Notes under the pieces: model-generated
The model's database searches: none
What the model was told of the DNA's origin: nothing
What the model saw: the letters and a program-made list of their open reading frames with translations, nothing else
Made by a program: the position numbers and the translations under genes
In this document: positions 33,211 to 41,554 of the stretch, piece after piece
How positions within the stretch are numbered: the first letter of the stretch is position 1
Layout: each line of letters starts with the position of its first letter
Source of the DNA: CAZRUA01 sp964603125
Lineage (GTDB): Bacteria > Bacteroidota > Bacteroidia > B-17B0 > Aurantibacillaceae
Assembly: GCA_964603125.1 (NCBI GenBank)
Contig: CAZRUA010000012.1
Coordinates: 1 to 47,350 of the forward strand
DNA length: 47,350 bases
Reading direction: 5' to 3'

Positions 33211-34431
33211 ATGCTTATGCAAAAAAAGCAAATTGCAATAATTGGAGGTGGTGCTGCAGCTTTGAGCTTAGCAGCTCATTTGGATATGGATAAATTTGAT
33301 GTTTGCATTTACGAGAAAAACAAAAAGCTTGCTCGTAAGTTTTTAGTTGCAGGTGATGGCGGATTGAATTTATCGCATAGTGAAGATTTGGAGAAATTTA
33401 TTTCGCGTTATACTCCAAATGCGTTTTTAAAAAATGCCTTAAGTAATTTTACATCAGTGCGTTTAAGAGAGTGGTTGCTGTCTTTAGGAATTGAAACTTT
33501 TGTTGGAACCAGCGGTAGAATATTTCCCGAAAAGAAGCATAAGCCTAATGATGTTTTGGAAGCGATTGTTTCGTTTATCAAGCAAAAAGATGTTGTAATA
33601 AATTATGAGCATGAGTTCATTGGATTTAGTAAAGACGGTCATGCGATTATTCAGAATAAAAATGGTGTTATAGAATTAAAGCATCAAATTATAGTATTTG
33701 CCTTGGGAGGAGCAAGTTGGAAGGTAACTGGTGCAAATAGTAAATGGTTAGATTATTTTAAAAATAGAGGAATTAAAGTTAATTCATTTGAGGCATCTAA
33801 TTGTGCTGTAAAGATAAATTGGCCAATTGATTTTATTGAAAAGAATCATGGAAAGGCATTAAAGAATATTTCAATAAATGCTGGAGAAGATATAAAATTG
33901 GGTGAAGCTGTCATAACAAAATTTGGAATGGAAGGTAATGCGGTGTATGCGCATAGCCCATTTATTCGTGAAGGTTTAAATAAATATCACGAAGCCAATA
34001 TTACAATTGATTTAAAACCGAGTTATTCTATTGAGGAAATAATTATGAAATTAAATTCCATCAATAAAAATAAATCTCGCTCTGAATCATTAAAGAAAAT
34101 AATGAATATAAATGGTGTTGCTCTTGATTTGCTTTATATTTCTTGCAGTAAGGATGAATTTAAAAATAATGAACTGCTCGCAAAAAAGATAAAATCAATT
34201 CCTGTTAAAATTGTTGCTATGGCTGATATTGATGAAGCTATTTCTACTGTAGGAGGAATTGATTTAGCTGAGGTGTCCGACAACTTTGAACTTAAAAAGT
34301 TACCAAATCACTATTGCATAGGTGAAATGCTAGATTGGGATGCGCCAACGGGAGGTTACTTATTACAAGCTTGTTTTAGTATGGGTAATCACTTGGCAAA
34401 TTATTTAAACAAAAAAAATCTCGTTAAATAA
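33211..34431 (+). CDS. FAD-dependent oxidoreductase, TIGR03862/HI0933-like flavoprotein
   Basis: A 406-residue flavoprotein. The Rossmann FAD site is IAIIGGGAAALSLAAHL, with the glutamate of CIYEKN. Further family markers are KFLVAGDGGLNLSHSED, FALGGASWKVTGANSKW and the C-terminal FAD segment GEMLDWDAPTGGYLLQACF. The physiological substrate is unknown. Either of two ATGs (33211, 33217) could be the start; both lie directly behind a terminator hairpin. The 3' end overlaps the convergent selD by 8 bases. Confidence 0.9.
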   Translation: MLMQKKQIAIIGGGAAALSLAAHLDMDKFDVCIYEKNKKLARKFLVAGDGGLNLSHSEDLEKFISRYTPNAFLKNALSNFTSVRLREWLLSLGIETFVGTSGRIFPEKKHKPNDVLEAIVSFIKQKDVVINYEHEFIGFSKDGHAIIQNKNGVIELKHQIIVFALGGASWKVTGANSKWLDYFKNRGIKVNSFEASNCAVKINWPIDFIEKNHGKALKNISINAGEDIKLGEAVITKFGMEGNAVYAHSPFIREGLNKYHEANITIDLKPSYSIEEIIMKLNSINKNKSRSESLKKIMNINGVALDLLYISCSKDEFKNNELLAKKIKSIPVKIVAMADIDEAISTVGGIDLAEVSDNFELKKLPNHYCIGEMLDWDAPTGGYLLQACFSMGNHLANYLNKKNLVK

Positions 34432-35446
34432 TTTCAACCATAAATTCGGTTCTATCTGTTATTGTTCCAATACAATTAATTTCGATTCTATTTTCTTCTA
34501 ATATTTTTTCAAACTCAATTTTATTATTTTCATTCACTGAAATCAGCAATCCGCCTGAGGTTTGAGGGTCGCATAAGTTTAAAAATTCTGTACCACCCAG
34601 CCACTTAACTTTTTCTTTATAAGCATTATAATTTCTGGTTGTATTATCCGGAAAAATAAATTTACTGGTGTAATTTTCTAAGTTTTTAATTAAAGGAATT
34701 TTAGTGTTTTTTATTATTGCGGAGTAATTAGTGGTCTCCAACATTTCTGTTAAATGTCCTATTAAACCAAAGCCTGTAACATCCGTCATCGCATTTACAT
34801 AGCTTAATGTACCTAACTTTTCACCAATGAAATTAATAGATGTCATAACTTTTACTAGTTCAAAATAATCTTCTTCTACTAACAAATCTCTTTTCATGGC
34901 GGTGCTTAAAACACCAGTTCCAATTGGTTTTGTTAAATAGAGTAAATCGTTTTTTTGGGCACTATTATTTTTTTTAATGTTATTTTTCTTCGCGATTCCA
35001 GTTACTGCCAATCCAAAAATGGGTTCCTGACTTTCAACACTATGGCCGCCGGCTAAAGCAATTCTCGCTTCGTTGCAAACTGTTCTAGCACCATCTAAAA
35101 CTTTTTGCGCCAATTCATGTCCTAATTTTTCAGTTGGCCATGCCAATATTGCAATTGCCATTAATGGTTTTCCGCCCATGGCGTAAACATCACTTATTGC
35201 ATTGCAAGCTGCAATTCTTCCAAAGTCAAATGCATCATCAACAATTGGCATAAAAAAGTCAGTGGTACTAATAATGCAATTCCCATTTTCTATTTCATAT
35301 ACTGCCGCATCATCATTATTAGAATTACCCACAAGTAAATTAGAATCATTAAAGTTGATTTCAGTTTTTAATATTTTTTGTAAATCACTTGGAGCAATTT
35401 TGCATCCACATCCAGCCGCTTTGCTATATTGAGTTAATCTAATCAT
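34424..35446 (-). CDS. selD: Selenide, water dikinase (selenophosphate synthetase)
   Basis: A 340-residue SelD that makes selenophosphate from selenide and ATP. The active site AAGCGCKI is visible with Cys13 and Lys16, equivalent to Cys17 and Lys20 of E. coli SelD, so this is the cysteine form. GNSNNDDAAVY and STTDFFMPIVDDAFDFGRIAACNAISD (in two parts) are the ATP and metal-binding segments. It overlaps the end of mnmH by 8 bases. Together they point to selenium use in tRNA rather than selenoproteins, at least in this window. Confidence 0.95.
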   Translation of the reverse strand: MIRLTQYSKAAGCGCKIAPSDLQKILKTEINFNDSNLLVGNSNNDDAAVYEIENGNCIISTTDFFMPIVDDAFDFGRIAACNAISDVYAMGGKPLMAIAILAWPTEKLGHELAQKVLDGARTVCNEARIALAGGHSVESQEPIFGLAVTGIAKKNNIKKNNSAQKNDLLYLTKPIGTGVLSTAMKRDLLVEEDYFELVKVMTSINFIGEKLGTLSYVNAMTDVTGFGLIGHLTEMLETTNYSAIIKNTKIPLIKNLENYTSKFIFPDNTTRNYNAYKEKVKWLGGTEFLNLCDPQTSGGLLISVNENNKIEFEKILEENRIEINCIGTITDRTEFMVEII

Positions 35447-36473
35447 GTGTTTTTAAATAATCTAAAATAAGTTGTGCGTTTTCTTTGGCATCAAGTGTTT
35501 TGGTTTCTATGGCGCTTACATTTTTAATATTTCGTTTAGCCATACCAAATTCGTATGCCTTATCATAGTAATGCAAAGTTATTTCAGCAACTTTGTCTAA
35601 TTCTCCATTTTCTAAATGTTGTATGGCTATTTGTGTATAATTACCACCTAATCTTTTTTGAATTGCTAATAAAGGTTTTCTTAATTGTTCAATAGTTGAG
35701 TTTCCATAATCAACTACTAATCTCTTAACCCTTAATTCCATGGGCATATTTAAACGAATCATTTTTGCATCTTTCATTTGCAACCAAAAATTATAAGGTA
35801 GTCTAAGGCTACCAATACTGAACGATTCGTCTTCAATCCAAATGATGTCGTTTTTATTGAGCAAACTTAAATCTTTAAACAAATTGTTTTCAAATGTTTG
35901 TTGTGTGGGTTGTGCGTTTTGACCAATTGCACCAAATGCTGAACCTTTATGGTTAGCTATACCTTCTAAATCTAAAATTTGTTGATTAAGTTTTTTTAAT
36001 TCATGTAAAATTTCAGTTTTACCTGTTCCGGTACTTCCACCTAAAATTAAAATAGAGTAAGGGTTATTAAATGTTTTGATACAGTTGTTTCTGAAATTTT
36101 TATAACCGCCTTCTAGAATTTTCGAATCAATATCATGGCTATTGAGTAAATGTGCAAAGCTATTACTTCGCATCCCGCCTCTAAAACAATAAACCAGTGC
36201 TTTTTTGTTTTTGCTTAAAGCTTTTACTTCGTTAACATAATGGGTTAGCTTGGGAGAAACAATTTCTAATCCGCGTTTTATTGCGTCCTCTTTGCCTTGC
36301 AGTTTATATATAGTTCCAACTTCGGCTCTTTCTTGGTTTTCGAATAGTGGTACATTAAAGGCTCCTGGAATATGACCTTTTTCAAACTCTATTGGCGATC
36401 TTACATCCACAACAACGGTTTCGGTGCTTTGTTTTAAAAAGTCGTTTATTTTTAATGCCTCAGAAGTGTACAT
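35439..36473 (-). CDS. mnmH: tRNA 2-selenouridine synthase
   Basis: A 344-residue SelU/MnmH. It has an N-terminal rhodanese domain with the catalytic cysteine in VYCFRGGMRS (Cys96; E. coli Cys97) and a P-loop domain with GGSTGTGKT (residues 145-153). The enzyme replaces sulfur of 2-thiouridine at the wobble position of some tRNAs with selenium through a geranylated intermediate, using selenophosphate from SelD. selD follows with an 8-base overlap, so the operon is mnmH-selD. Confidence 0.95.
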   Translation of the reverse strand: MYTSEALKINDFLKQSTETVVVDVRSPIEFEKGHIPGAFNVPLFENQERAEVGTIYKLQGKEDAIKRGLEIVSPKLTHYVNEVKALSKNKKALVYCFRGGMRSNSFAHLLNSHDIDSKILEGGYKNFRNNCIKTFNNPYSILILGGSTGTGKTEILHELKKLNQQILDLEGIANHKGSAFGAIGQNAQPTQQTFENNLFKDLSLLNKNDIIWIEDESFSIGSLRLPYNFWLQMKDAKMIRLNMPMELRVKRLVVDYGNSTIEQLRKPLLAIQKRLGGNYTQIAIQHLENGELDKVAEITLHYYDKAYEFGMAKRNIKNVSAIETKTLDAKENAQLILDYLKTHD

Positions 36474-36533
36474 GCTGTAAATGTATTGATTTTTCTGAGA
36501 ATTTGTGGAATGGATTTTGTTGATATGCGTTAA

Positions 36534-36573
36534 ATTCTAATCTTTTCAACCACTTTTTGTTAAAAATTAGAAT
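36534..36573. repeat. Inverted repeat in the mnmH upstream region
   Basis: ATTCTAAT (36534-36541) and ATTAGAAT (36566-36573) are perfect 8-base arms with a 24-base spacer, in the 166-base gap between divergent mnmH and the basic exported protein. No TAnnTTTG match was found in the gap, so the role is unclear. Confidence 0.35.
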
Positions 36574-36639
36574 AAATTTATTAATTTAGCTATAGCAATT
36601 ACAAATCATTATTTATATTATTGCATATAATTATTTAGA

Positions 36640-37080
36640 TTGAAAAAACTAGTTTACATATTGTTTCTTTTTGGATTGTTTGCTTCATTAAATTTAGCAG
36701 CACAAAAAAGCGGTGGTGAAAATCAAAATCCTTTTGGTCATAAGAAAAAGGAAAAGAAAAATCAACGTGCTTCACGCTCTAGTAAAGGAAGTATATTTAA
36801 ACGTAAAAGTAGTAAAGGTAATGCTGATGCATTTGCTTCTAATAGCATACGCGGAAAAAGAGGATTCTTAGCAGGGATTTTCGGTGGTAATAAAAGTAAA
36901 AATGCTTCATTACGAAAATCAAAACCTGGAAAAGTTCAAGAGCGTGAACAATCAAGATTATTTAGAAAGAATAGTACAGCCAAGAAAAACGGACATAGAG
37001 CTACTCAGAAAAAACAAAATCGATCAAGAAGTAATAAGCGAACCCGAGGTAATGCTGTGTTTGCCAAAAAGAAACGATAA
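36640..37080 (+). CDS. Small, very basic exported protein
   Basis: A 146-residue protein starting at a TTG (LKKLVYILFLFGLF, read with Met first). A signal peptide ends near NLAAQ (about residue 21), and the mature part is about one third Lys and Arg, with many Ser, Asn and Gly and no predicted folded domain. The TTG is the only start that includes the signal peptide. Such a protein could bind nucleic acid or acidic polysaccharide outside the inner membrane, but no family is recognised. Confidence 0.65.
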   Translation: MKKLVYILFLFGLFASLNLAAQKSGGENQNPFGHKKKEKKNQRASRSSKGSIFKRKSSKGNADAFASNSIRGKRGFLAGIFGGNKSKNASLRKSKPGKVQEREQSRLFRKNSTAKKNGHRATQKKQNRSRSNKRTRGNAVFAKKKR

Positions 37081-37101
37081 GTTTGAAAATATTAATAACT
37101 G

Positions 37102-37128
37102 AACCCTTGCATATTGCAGGGGTTTTTT
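37102..37128 (+). terminator. Terminator after the basic exported protein
   Basis: An AACCCTTGCA / TGCAGGGGTT stem (one G-T pair) with a TAT loop and a T6 tract. It lies 21 bases after the stop at 37080. Confidence 0.88.
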
Positions 37129-37135
37129 ATTTTTG
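37107..37135 (+). promoter_or_regulatory. purD promoter embedded in the upstream terminator
   Basis: A -33 TTG at 37107-37109, an 18-base spacer and a -7 TATTTTTG at 37128-37135 match the Bacteroidota promoter. The TTG lies in the left arm of the terminator hairpin, and the -7 box begins in its T-tract. purD starts at 37156. Confidence 0.7.
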
Positions 37136-37155
37136 CCAAACTAAATTTTACACGT

Positions 37156-38442
37156 ATGAACGTATTAATACTTGGGTCGGGTGGGAGAGAACATGCATTT
37201 GCTTGGAAAATAGCACAAAGTAAAAAATTAAATAACTTGTTTATTGCTCCAGGTAATGCTGGTACTGCTTTGTGCGGAACTAACGTAGATATTGCAGCAA
37301 ATGATTTTGAAGCGGTTAAAAATTTAGTTTGGGAAAAAGATATTGATTTGGTATTAGTTGGCCCTGAAGATCCTCTGGTAAAAGGAATACATGATTATTT
37401 TTTAAGCGATGATGTGTTAAAAACGGTTAATGTAATTGGTCCAAAAAAAGACGGCGCCATATTAGAGGGTAGCAAGGATTATTCCAAGCAATTTATGATT
37501 AAGCATGGAGTGCCAACAGCCAGATATGAGAGTTTTACCAAAGATAGTGTTGATGCTGGATGTAAATTTTTAGAAACTTTAAGCCCGCCATTTGTTTTAA
37601 AAGCCGATGGTTTAGCGGCAGGTAAAGGTGTGTTAATATTGAATGATTTGGAAGAAGCTAAATCAGAACTAAAGAACATGTTGTTAGATGCAAAATTTGG
37701 TGCAGCTAGTGCAACTGTTGTGATTGAGGAGTTTTTGAAAGGAATTGAATTATCTGTTTTTGTGTTAACGGATGGAATCTCTTATAAGATATTGCCAGCA
37801 GCTAAAGATTATAAAAGAATTGGTGAAGGAGATACAGGTTTAAATACAGGCGGTATGGGCGCAGTAAGCCCTGTGCCATTTGCTGATGAAGCATTTATTA
37901 AAAAGGTAGAAGAAAAGGTGGTTAAACCTACTATTGTAGGCTTAAACAAAGAGGGTATAGATTACAGAGGATTTATTTTTATTGGCTTAATGAATGATGA
38001 TGGCGAACCAAAAGTGATTGAATACAACTGCCGTATGGGTGATCCGGAAACGGAAGTTGTAATTCCACGAATTAAATCTGATTTTCTGGATTTATTAATT
38101 GCCGTTGGTAATCAAAAGTTAGGCGAAGAGACTTTTGAAGTTGACGAGAATATCGCAACAACTGTAATGCTTGTGGCTGGCGGTTATCCTGGTGATTACA
38201 ATAAGGGTGATGAAATGACAGGTTTTGAGAAGGTTTCAGGAAGCATTGCATTTCATGCTGGAACAAAAATGTTATCAGATAAAATTGTTAGTAACGGAGG
38301 ACGCTTAGTTGCTATTACTTCCTTTGGTAACTCAATTCAAGAAGCCATTGACAAAAGTTTTTCTAATGCTGAGAAAATTAATTACAAAGGCAAATATTAC
38401 CGAAAAGATATCGGTAAGGATTTAATTAATTACAAAAAGTAA
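37156..38442 (+). CDS. purD: Phosphoribosylamine-glycine ligase (GAR synthetase)
   Basis: A 428-residue PurD that joins glycine to phosphoribosylamine using ATP, the second step of purine synthesis. The N-terminal domain starts MNVLILGSGGREHAFAWK. The ATP-grasp region contains PFVLKADGLAAGKGVLIL, the signature NTGGMGAVSPVP, and EYNCRMGDPETEV with metal ligands. The ATG at 37156 is preferred over an upstream TTG-led extension because the promoter lies at 37107-37135. Confidence 0.96.
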   Translation: MNVLILGSGGREHAFAWKIAQSKKLNNLFIAPGNAGTALCGTNVDIAANDFEAVKNLVWEKDIDLVLVGPEDPLVKGIHDYFLSDDVLKTVNVIGPKKDGAILEGSKDYSKQFMIKHGVPTARYESFTKDSVDAGCKFLETLSPPFVLKADGLAAGKGVLILNDLEEAKSELKNMLLDAKFGAASATVVIEEFLKGIELSVFVLTDGISYKILPAAKDYKRIGEGDTGLNTGGMGAVSPVPFADEAFIKKVEEKVVKPTIVGLNKEGIDYRGFIFIGLMNDDGEPKVIEYNCRMGDPETEVVIPRIKSDFLDLLIAVGNQKLGEETFEVDENIATTVMLVAGGYPGDYNKGDEMTGFEKVSGSIAFHAGTKMLSDKIVSNGGRLVAITSFGNSIQEAIDKSFSNAEKINYKGKYYRKDIGKDLINYKK

Positions 38443-38449
38443 AAACCGT

Positions 38450-39511
38450 TTAAGGGATTATAAAATTAATTTGAGTACTTGTAGAAGTACTTCCTAATGC
38501 GTTTAATGTAAAACTTGTATTAGCGGTGCTTATCCAGTCTCCACTATTTATTGTTTTGTTTCCATCATTGTCGTAAAACGCATAGTAGTAATATGTGCCA
38601 GGGTGCATGTAATTAAATGAAAAGTTCGAGCTACTTGCAGACAATATTACATATCTTGAACGATATTTTAGGTTAGCTGAATTAAACGAAAATCCCGAAA
38701 ACAAAGGTTGTGTAGTAATAACTAGGAAAACTTTTTTGCTTGATATTGGAGTGAATGTTGGTGCATAAGTATAACTTGCATTTGTTATTCCTAAATAGGG
38801 TTGAGCATTCTCTGGATATGGATCATTAGCTGGGATACCAGATGTGGCAAAGTAAACAGCTTCGGCTTGCCCAGTAAAAGTTGATGAAAAATCTTTTGTC
38901 ATAGTTTTTTTAGGGAAAGTAAAATGATTAACCGCAGCTTGCGTCGAAGTTGAGTCTTGTAACTTTGCACTCCATGTCATGTGAGGCACAGAGCTAGTTT
39001 GAGTATTATACTTATTTGTATATGATTTAATATATAAACTATCATTACTAAAAATTACATCTGTATAAGCTCTTTGTTTTCCTTTAATAATTTCCGTAAA
39101 TCTATAGAAAGATTGATTAGCTGTTTCTACTACACTATCAGCTAAAAAATACGAAACCCTTTTCCTACCATTAAACGAGCCTCCATTGCTGAAAGCTAGT
39201 TTGTATTGGTTGTTATACTTAGCAACAAAAAACGACATAAATATATCATTTAAAGTATCTAGCTCATTTTTAGCTGAAACTTGATTTTCGGAAATCGGTC
39301 TAAAATCTACAATCCACTCTGGATATCCACCCAAAGGTGTTGTTGAAGTAACCGGACCATTCCAAATACCTTTTATTTTATTTAAAACACCAAAACCTAA
39401 AGTATTAGTAATGTCTGGTTCAGCAGGAGGTATAACCTCTTCTTCTGTGTTTTTGTTTTTAGTACATAAACAAACTAAGGAAATAAGCAAAAACGCAGTT
39501 CTTTTTAGCAT
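38450..39511 (-). CDS. Secreted protein of unknown function, possible lipoprotein
   Basis: A 353-residue exported protein. The N-terminus, MLKRTAFLLISLVCLC, is a signal peptide with two cysteines, but neither has a standard lipobox (-1 is Val or Leu), so lipidation is uncertain. A Glu/Pro-rich linker (NTEEEVIPPAEPD) follows, then a beta-rich body with many aromatic, Ser and Thr residues. Near the C-terminus PGTYYYYAFYDNDGNKTINSG looks like a calcium-loop-containing strand pair. No family is recognised. Confidence 0.7.
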   Translation of the reverse strand: MLKRTAFLLISLVCLCTKNKNTEEEVIPPAEPDITNTLGFGVLNKIKGIWNGPVTSTTPLGGYPEWIVDFRPISENQVSAKNELDTLNDIFMSFFVAKYNNQYKLAFSNGGSFNGRKRVSYFLADSVVETANQSFYRFTEIIKGKQRAYTDVIFSNDSLYIKSYTNKYNTQTSSVPHMTWSAKLQDSTSTQAAVNHFTFPKKTMTKDFSSTFTGQAEAVYFATSGIPANDPYPENAQPYLGITNASYTYAPTFTPISSKKVFLVITTQPLFSGFSFNSANLKYRSRYVILSASSSNFSFNYMHPGTYYYYAFYDNDGNKTINSGDWISTANTSFTLNALGSTSTSTQINFIIP

Positions 39512-39556
39512 TTAATTTTGTGTTAATTGTTATGGTAGTAAACATCTAGTATAGTA

Positions 39557-39564
39557 CAAATTTA
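39557..39564 (-). promoter_or_regulatory. -7 element (TAAATTTG) for the secreted protein
   Basis: On the minus strand an exact TAAATTTG lies 46 bases upstream of the ATG at 39511. It sits within a loose GTACAA...TTGTAC inverted repeat (39554-39583). Confidence 0.4.
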
Positions 39565-39628
39565 ACAAATTAATTATTGTACATTGCGCTTTCGCATATC
39601 ATGTTGATTTGTGTAAAGCAAATTAATC

Positions 39629-39955
39629 ATGAAAAAATTCAAAATTCAAATTACTGAAACTCTTACTAGGATGGAGGAGGTTAAAGCTGAAACGTTGCAA
39701 TCTGCAATGGAAATGGTTAAACAAAAATACGAGAAGGAAGAAATTTTGTTGGTTTCAGAAGATTTTAAAGGTGTAGAGTTTGATTTAAGCAATTTAGAAT
39801 CATTTGAAAAGGATGAAACATTTAAGTTGTTTTTAATGCAAATGGCTCAAACCGAAGTGAATCATTTGTCTTTGGAAGATTTAGCCAAAATTAGTTTTGA
39901 AGATAATTACTCAGCTGTTTATGAGTATTATGCGCACCAAAACTCAAATAGTTAA
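39629..39955 (+). CDS. DpnD/PcfM-like protein
   Basis: A 108-residue protein. Residues 1-58 match the DpnD/PcfM pattern: KIQITETLTRMEEVKAETLQSAMEMVKQKYEKEEI (in pieces) followed by the LVSEDFKGVEF strand. The second half is acidic and helical. DpnD and PcfM family members occur near restriction cassettes and conjugative elements and have no clear biochemical role. Here there is no such neighbour. The 3' end overlaps the convergent L,D-transpeptidase by 4 bases. Confidence 0.7.
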   Translation: MKKFKIQITETLTRMEEVKAETLQSAMEMVKQKYEKEEILLVSEDFKGVEFDLSNLESFEKDETFKLFLMQMAQTEVNHLSLEDLAKISFEDNYSAVYEYYAHQNSNS

Positions 39956-40713
39956 AAAATATAATTTCCTTTCGAATCTATTTTTACAACCTTTAAAGCA
40001 TGATTTGTTTCAAAGTAATCATACTGTGGTTTTAGGCTATTCCAGAAATTGAAAAGAGCTTCGCCATACTCTACTTTTAACTTGGCAAGCTTGTCAATAC
40101 TCAATTTACAAGGGTAACTATCAACTTTTATTTCGTTGTTCCCGTTTTTTGTTTCTACGGCTAAAATGTAAACTTCTTTGATTTTATCATCAGTCAGGGG
40201 CATGCAGCCTATAGTAACACAATTTCCATGAATCATTATATCTCCACCAAGTGGTTTTTTTCCTTTTATCACATCACTTTCATTGGGATAATTAACTTTA
40301 AGCGATAGGTGGTAATTACTTGCTGGATTAAAAGCACTTATTTTGTAAAAACCTTCGGGAACTTGCCCATCACCTTCTTTTCTTTTAGGGCCTAGTGAGC
40401 CACTTGTAGCACAAATATCATATTCTTTAAAAAGTAAATATTTTTTATCTGCTTTATTTTTTAGCCACACCTCTAATTTTTTCTCTTCCTTAAATGCTCT
40501 TATAAGCATTTCCATGTTGCTTGGATTTACTTTTTTTTCGTCGAGCATTTTTTTTAAGCCATCCCATTTTTCTTCATATGCTTTTTTTACTCTTGAATTG
40601 CCTTGTTGTTGTTTTTTAAACCCTCCCGAATTAACTTGAAAAGCGCTTAAAATGAGCAAAATGGGCAGCACATAAAAACCTAAACATTTTAACAATATAT
40701 TCTTAATAATCAT
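39952..40713 (-). CDS. L,D-transpeptidase family protein (YafK/YkuD type)
   Basis: A 253-residue exported protein with an N-terminal hydrophobic signal (about residues 7-25). The YkuD-type catalytic segment is IMIHGNCVTIGCMPLTDDKIKEVY, with the His and the active-site Cys of I-G-C-M-P. GQVPEGFYKISAFNP upstream is the usual substrate-cleft strand. Family members form or cut peptidoglycan cross-links or attach lipoproteins to it. It is divergent from divIC, which also acts on the envelope. Confidence 0.88.
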   Translation of the reverse strand: MIIKNILLKCLGFYVLPILLILSAFQVNSGGFKKQQQGNSRVKKAYEEKWDGLKKMLDEKKVNPSNMEMLIRAFKEEKKLEVWLKNKADKKYLLFKEYDICATSGSLGPKRKEGDGQVPEGFYKISAFNPASNYHLSLKVNYPNESDVIKGKKPLGGDIMIHGNCVTIGCMPLTDDKIKEVYILAVETKNGNNEIKVDSYPCKLSIDKLAKLKVEYGEALFNFWNSLKPQYDYFETNHALKVVKIDSKGNYIF

Positions 40714-40724
40714 TACGATTTAAA

Positions 40725-40755
40725 TTGGTTTACACTATATGTTTGCCTAAATTTG
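40725..40755 (+). promoter_or_regulatory. Promoter of the divIC-lipoprotein-ykgJ unit
   Basis: A -33 TTG at 40725-40727, a 20-base spacer and a -7 TAAATTTG at 40748-40755 fit the consensus well. A second -7 match, TATGTTTG (40738-40745), overlaps the spacer but has no -33 at the right distance. Transcription would start near 40762, ten bases before the ATG. Confidence 0.65.
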
Positions 40756-40771
40756 ATTATTAAAGTTAAGC

Positions 40772-41065
40772 ATGAAGAAGGTTTTTTCAATACTCAAAAA
40801 TAAGTACTTACTAACAACAGTTGGTGCAATAGTATGGATGGTGTTTTTTGACCGTAATGATTTATTTACTCAAATGGAATTGCAGAATAAATTAGATAAG
40901 CTCATTGCTGAAAGAGATTATTATGTAAATGAAATTGATAATAATAGAAAGGAAATTCAGCTGCTGAAAACAGATATGGAGAGCTTAGAAAAGTTTGCTC
41001 GTGAAAAGTACATGATGAAAAAGGATAACGAGGAATTATTTATTATTGTTAAAGATCAAGATTAA
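40772..41065 (+). CDS. Septum formation initiator (DivIC/FtsB-like)
   Basis: A 97-residue bitopic membrane protein: a short cytoplasmic tail, a TM helix at about residues 12-26 (YLLTTVGAIVWMVFF), then a coiled coil (residues 35-75, LQNKLDKLIAERDYYVNEI) and the closing LEKFAREKYMMKKDNEELFII. This is the DivIC/FtsB layout. It would work in the divisome beside FtsL and FtsQ. The next gene overlaps by one base (TAATG). Confidence 0.9.
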   Translation: MKKVFSILKNKYLLTTVGAIVWMVFFDRNDLFTQMELQNKLDKLIAERDYYVNEIDNNRKEIQLLKTDMESLEKFAREKYMMKKDNEELFIIVKDQD

Positions 41066-41553
41066 TGCGAGTAATTTTTGTTGTTGTAGTGTCAGTGCTT
41101 TTGTTTTCTTGTGGTGGAGCTAAACCCGAGACTAGTGAGGTTGAACACGACAGCATACCTAAAATTGATTCCTTGCCAAGAACTCAAAAATTCATGGCAG
41201 TTGTTGCTTCTGAAGCTGATACCAATTTGGTTATGTATAGCAGTGATTTTAAATGCAGTTATATTTTTTATTATCCCGACAAGACTGGTAAAGTAGATTT
41301 TGGTTGTAAAATAAATCTTACGAATAAAAAAGGAACTTTTACAATAAATGATTCCTTGGTTAAAAAATCTTGGGCTAATGATTTAAAGGATTTGGACTTA
41401 AGCAAGTTTGAAATGAATAAGCCATGCATTTATGTTGACCAAACCACACATGAAATTGTCTACGAGTTTCAATTGATAGGAGATAATAAAACAATATTAG
41501 CGTGTTTAGGTATTGATATTCCTGCCAATAAAAAGCGCTTGTTTATCAAATAA
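41065..41553 (+). CDS. Small lipoprotein, unknown function
   Basis: A 162-residue predicted lipoprotein (signal MRVIFVVVVSVLLFSCGG with lipobox L-F-S-C). The mature part is a beta-rich domain with cysteines at FKCSYIFYY, FGCKINL, KPCIYVD and LACLGI. The ATG overlaps the divIC stop (TAATG), so translation is coupled. I recognise no family. The context suggests an envelope protein. Confidence 0.78.
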   Translation: MRVIFVVVVSVLLFSCGGAKPETSEVEHDSIPKIDSLPRTQKFMAVVASEADTNLVMYSSDFKCSYIFYYPDKTGKVDFGCKINLTNKKGTFTINDSLVKKSWANDLKDLDLSKFEMNKPCIYVDQTTHEIVYEFQLIGDNKTILACLGIDIPANKKRLFIK

Positions 41554-41554
41554 A

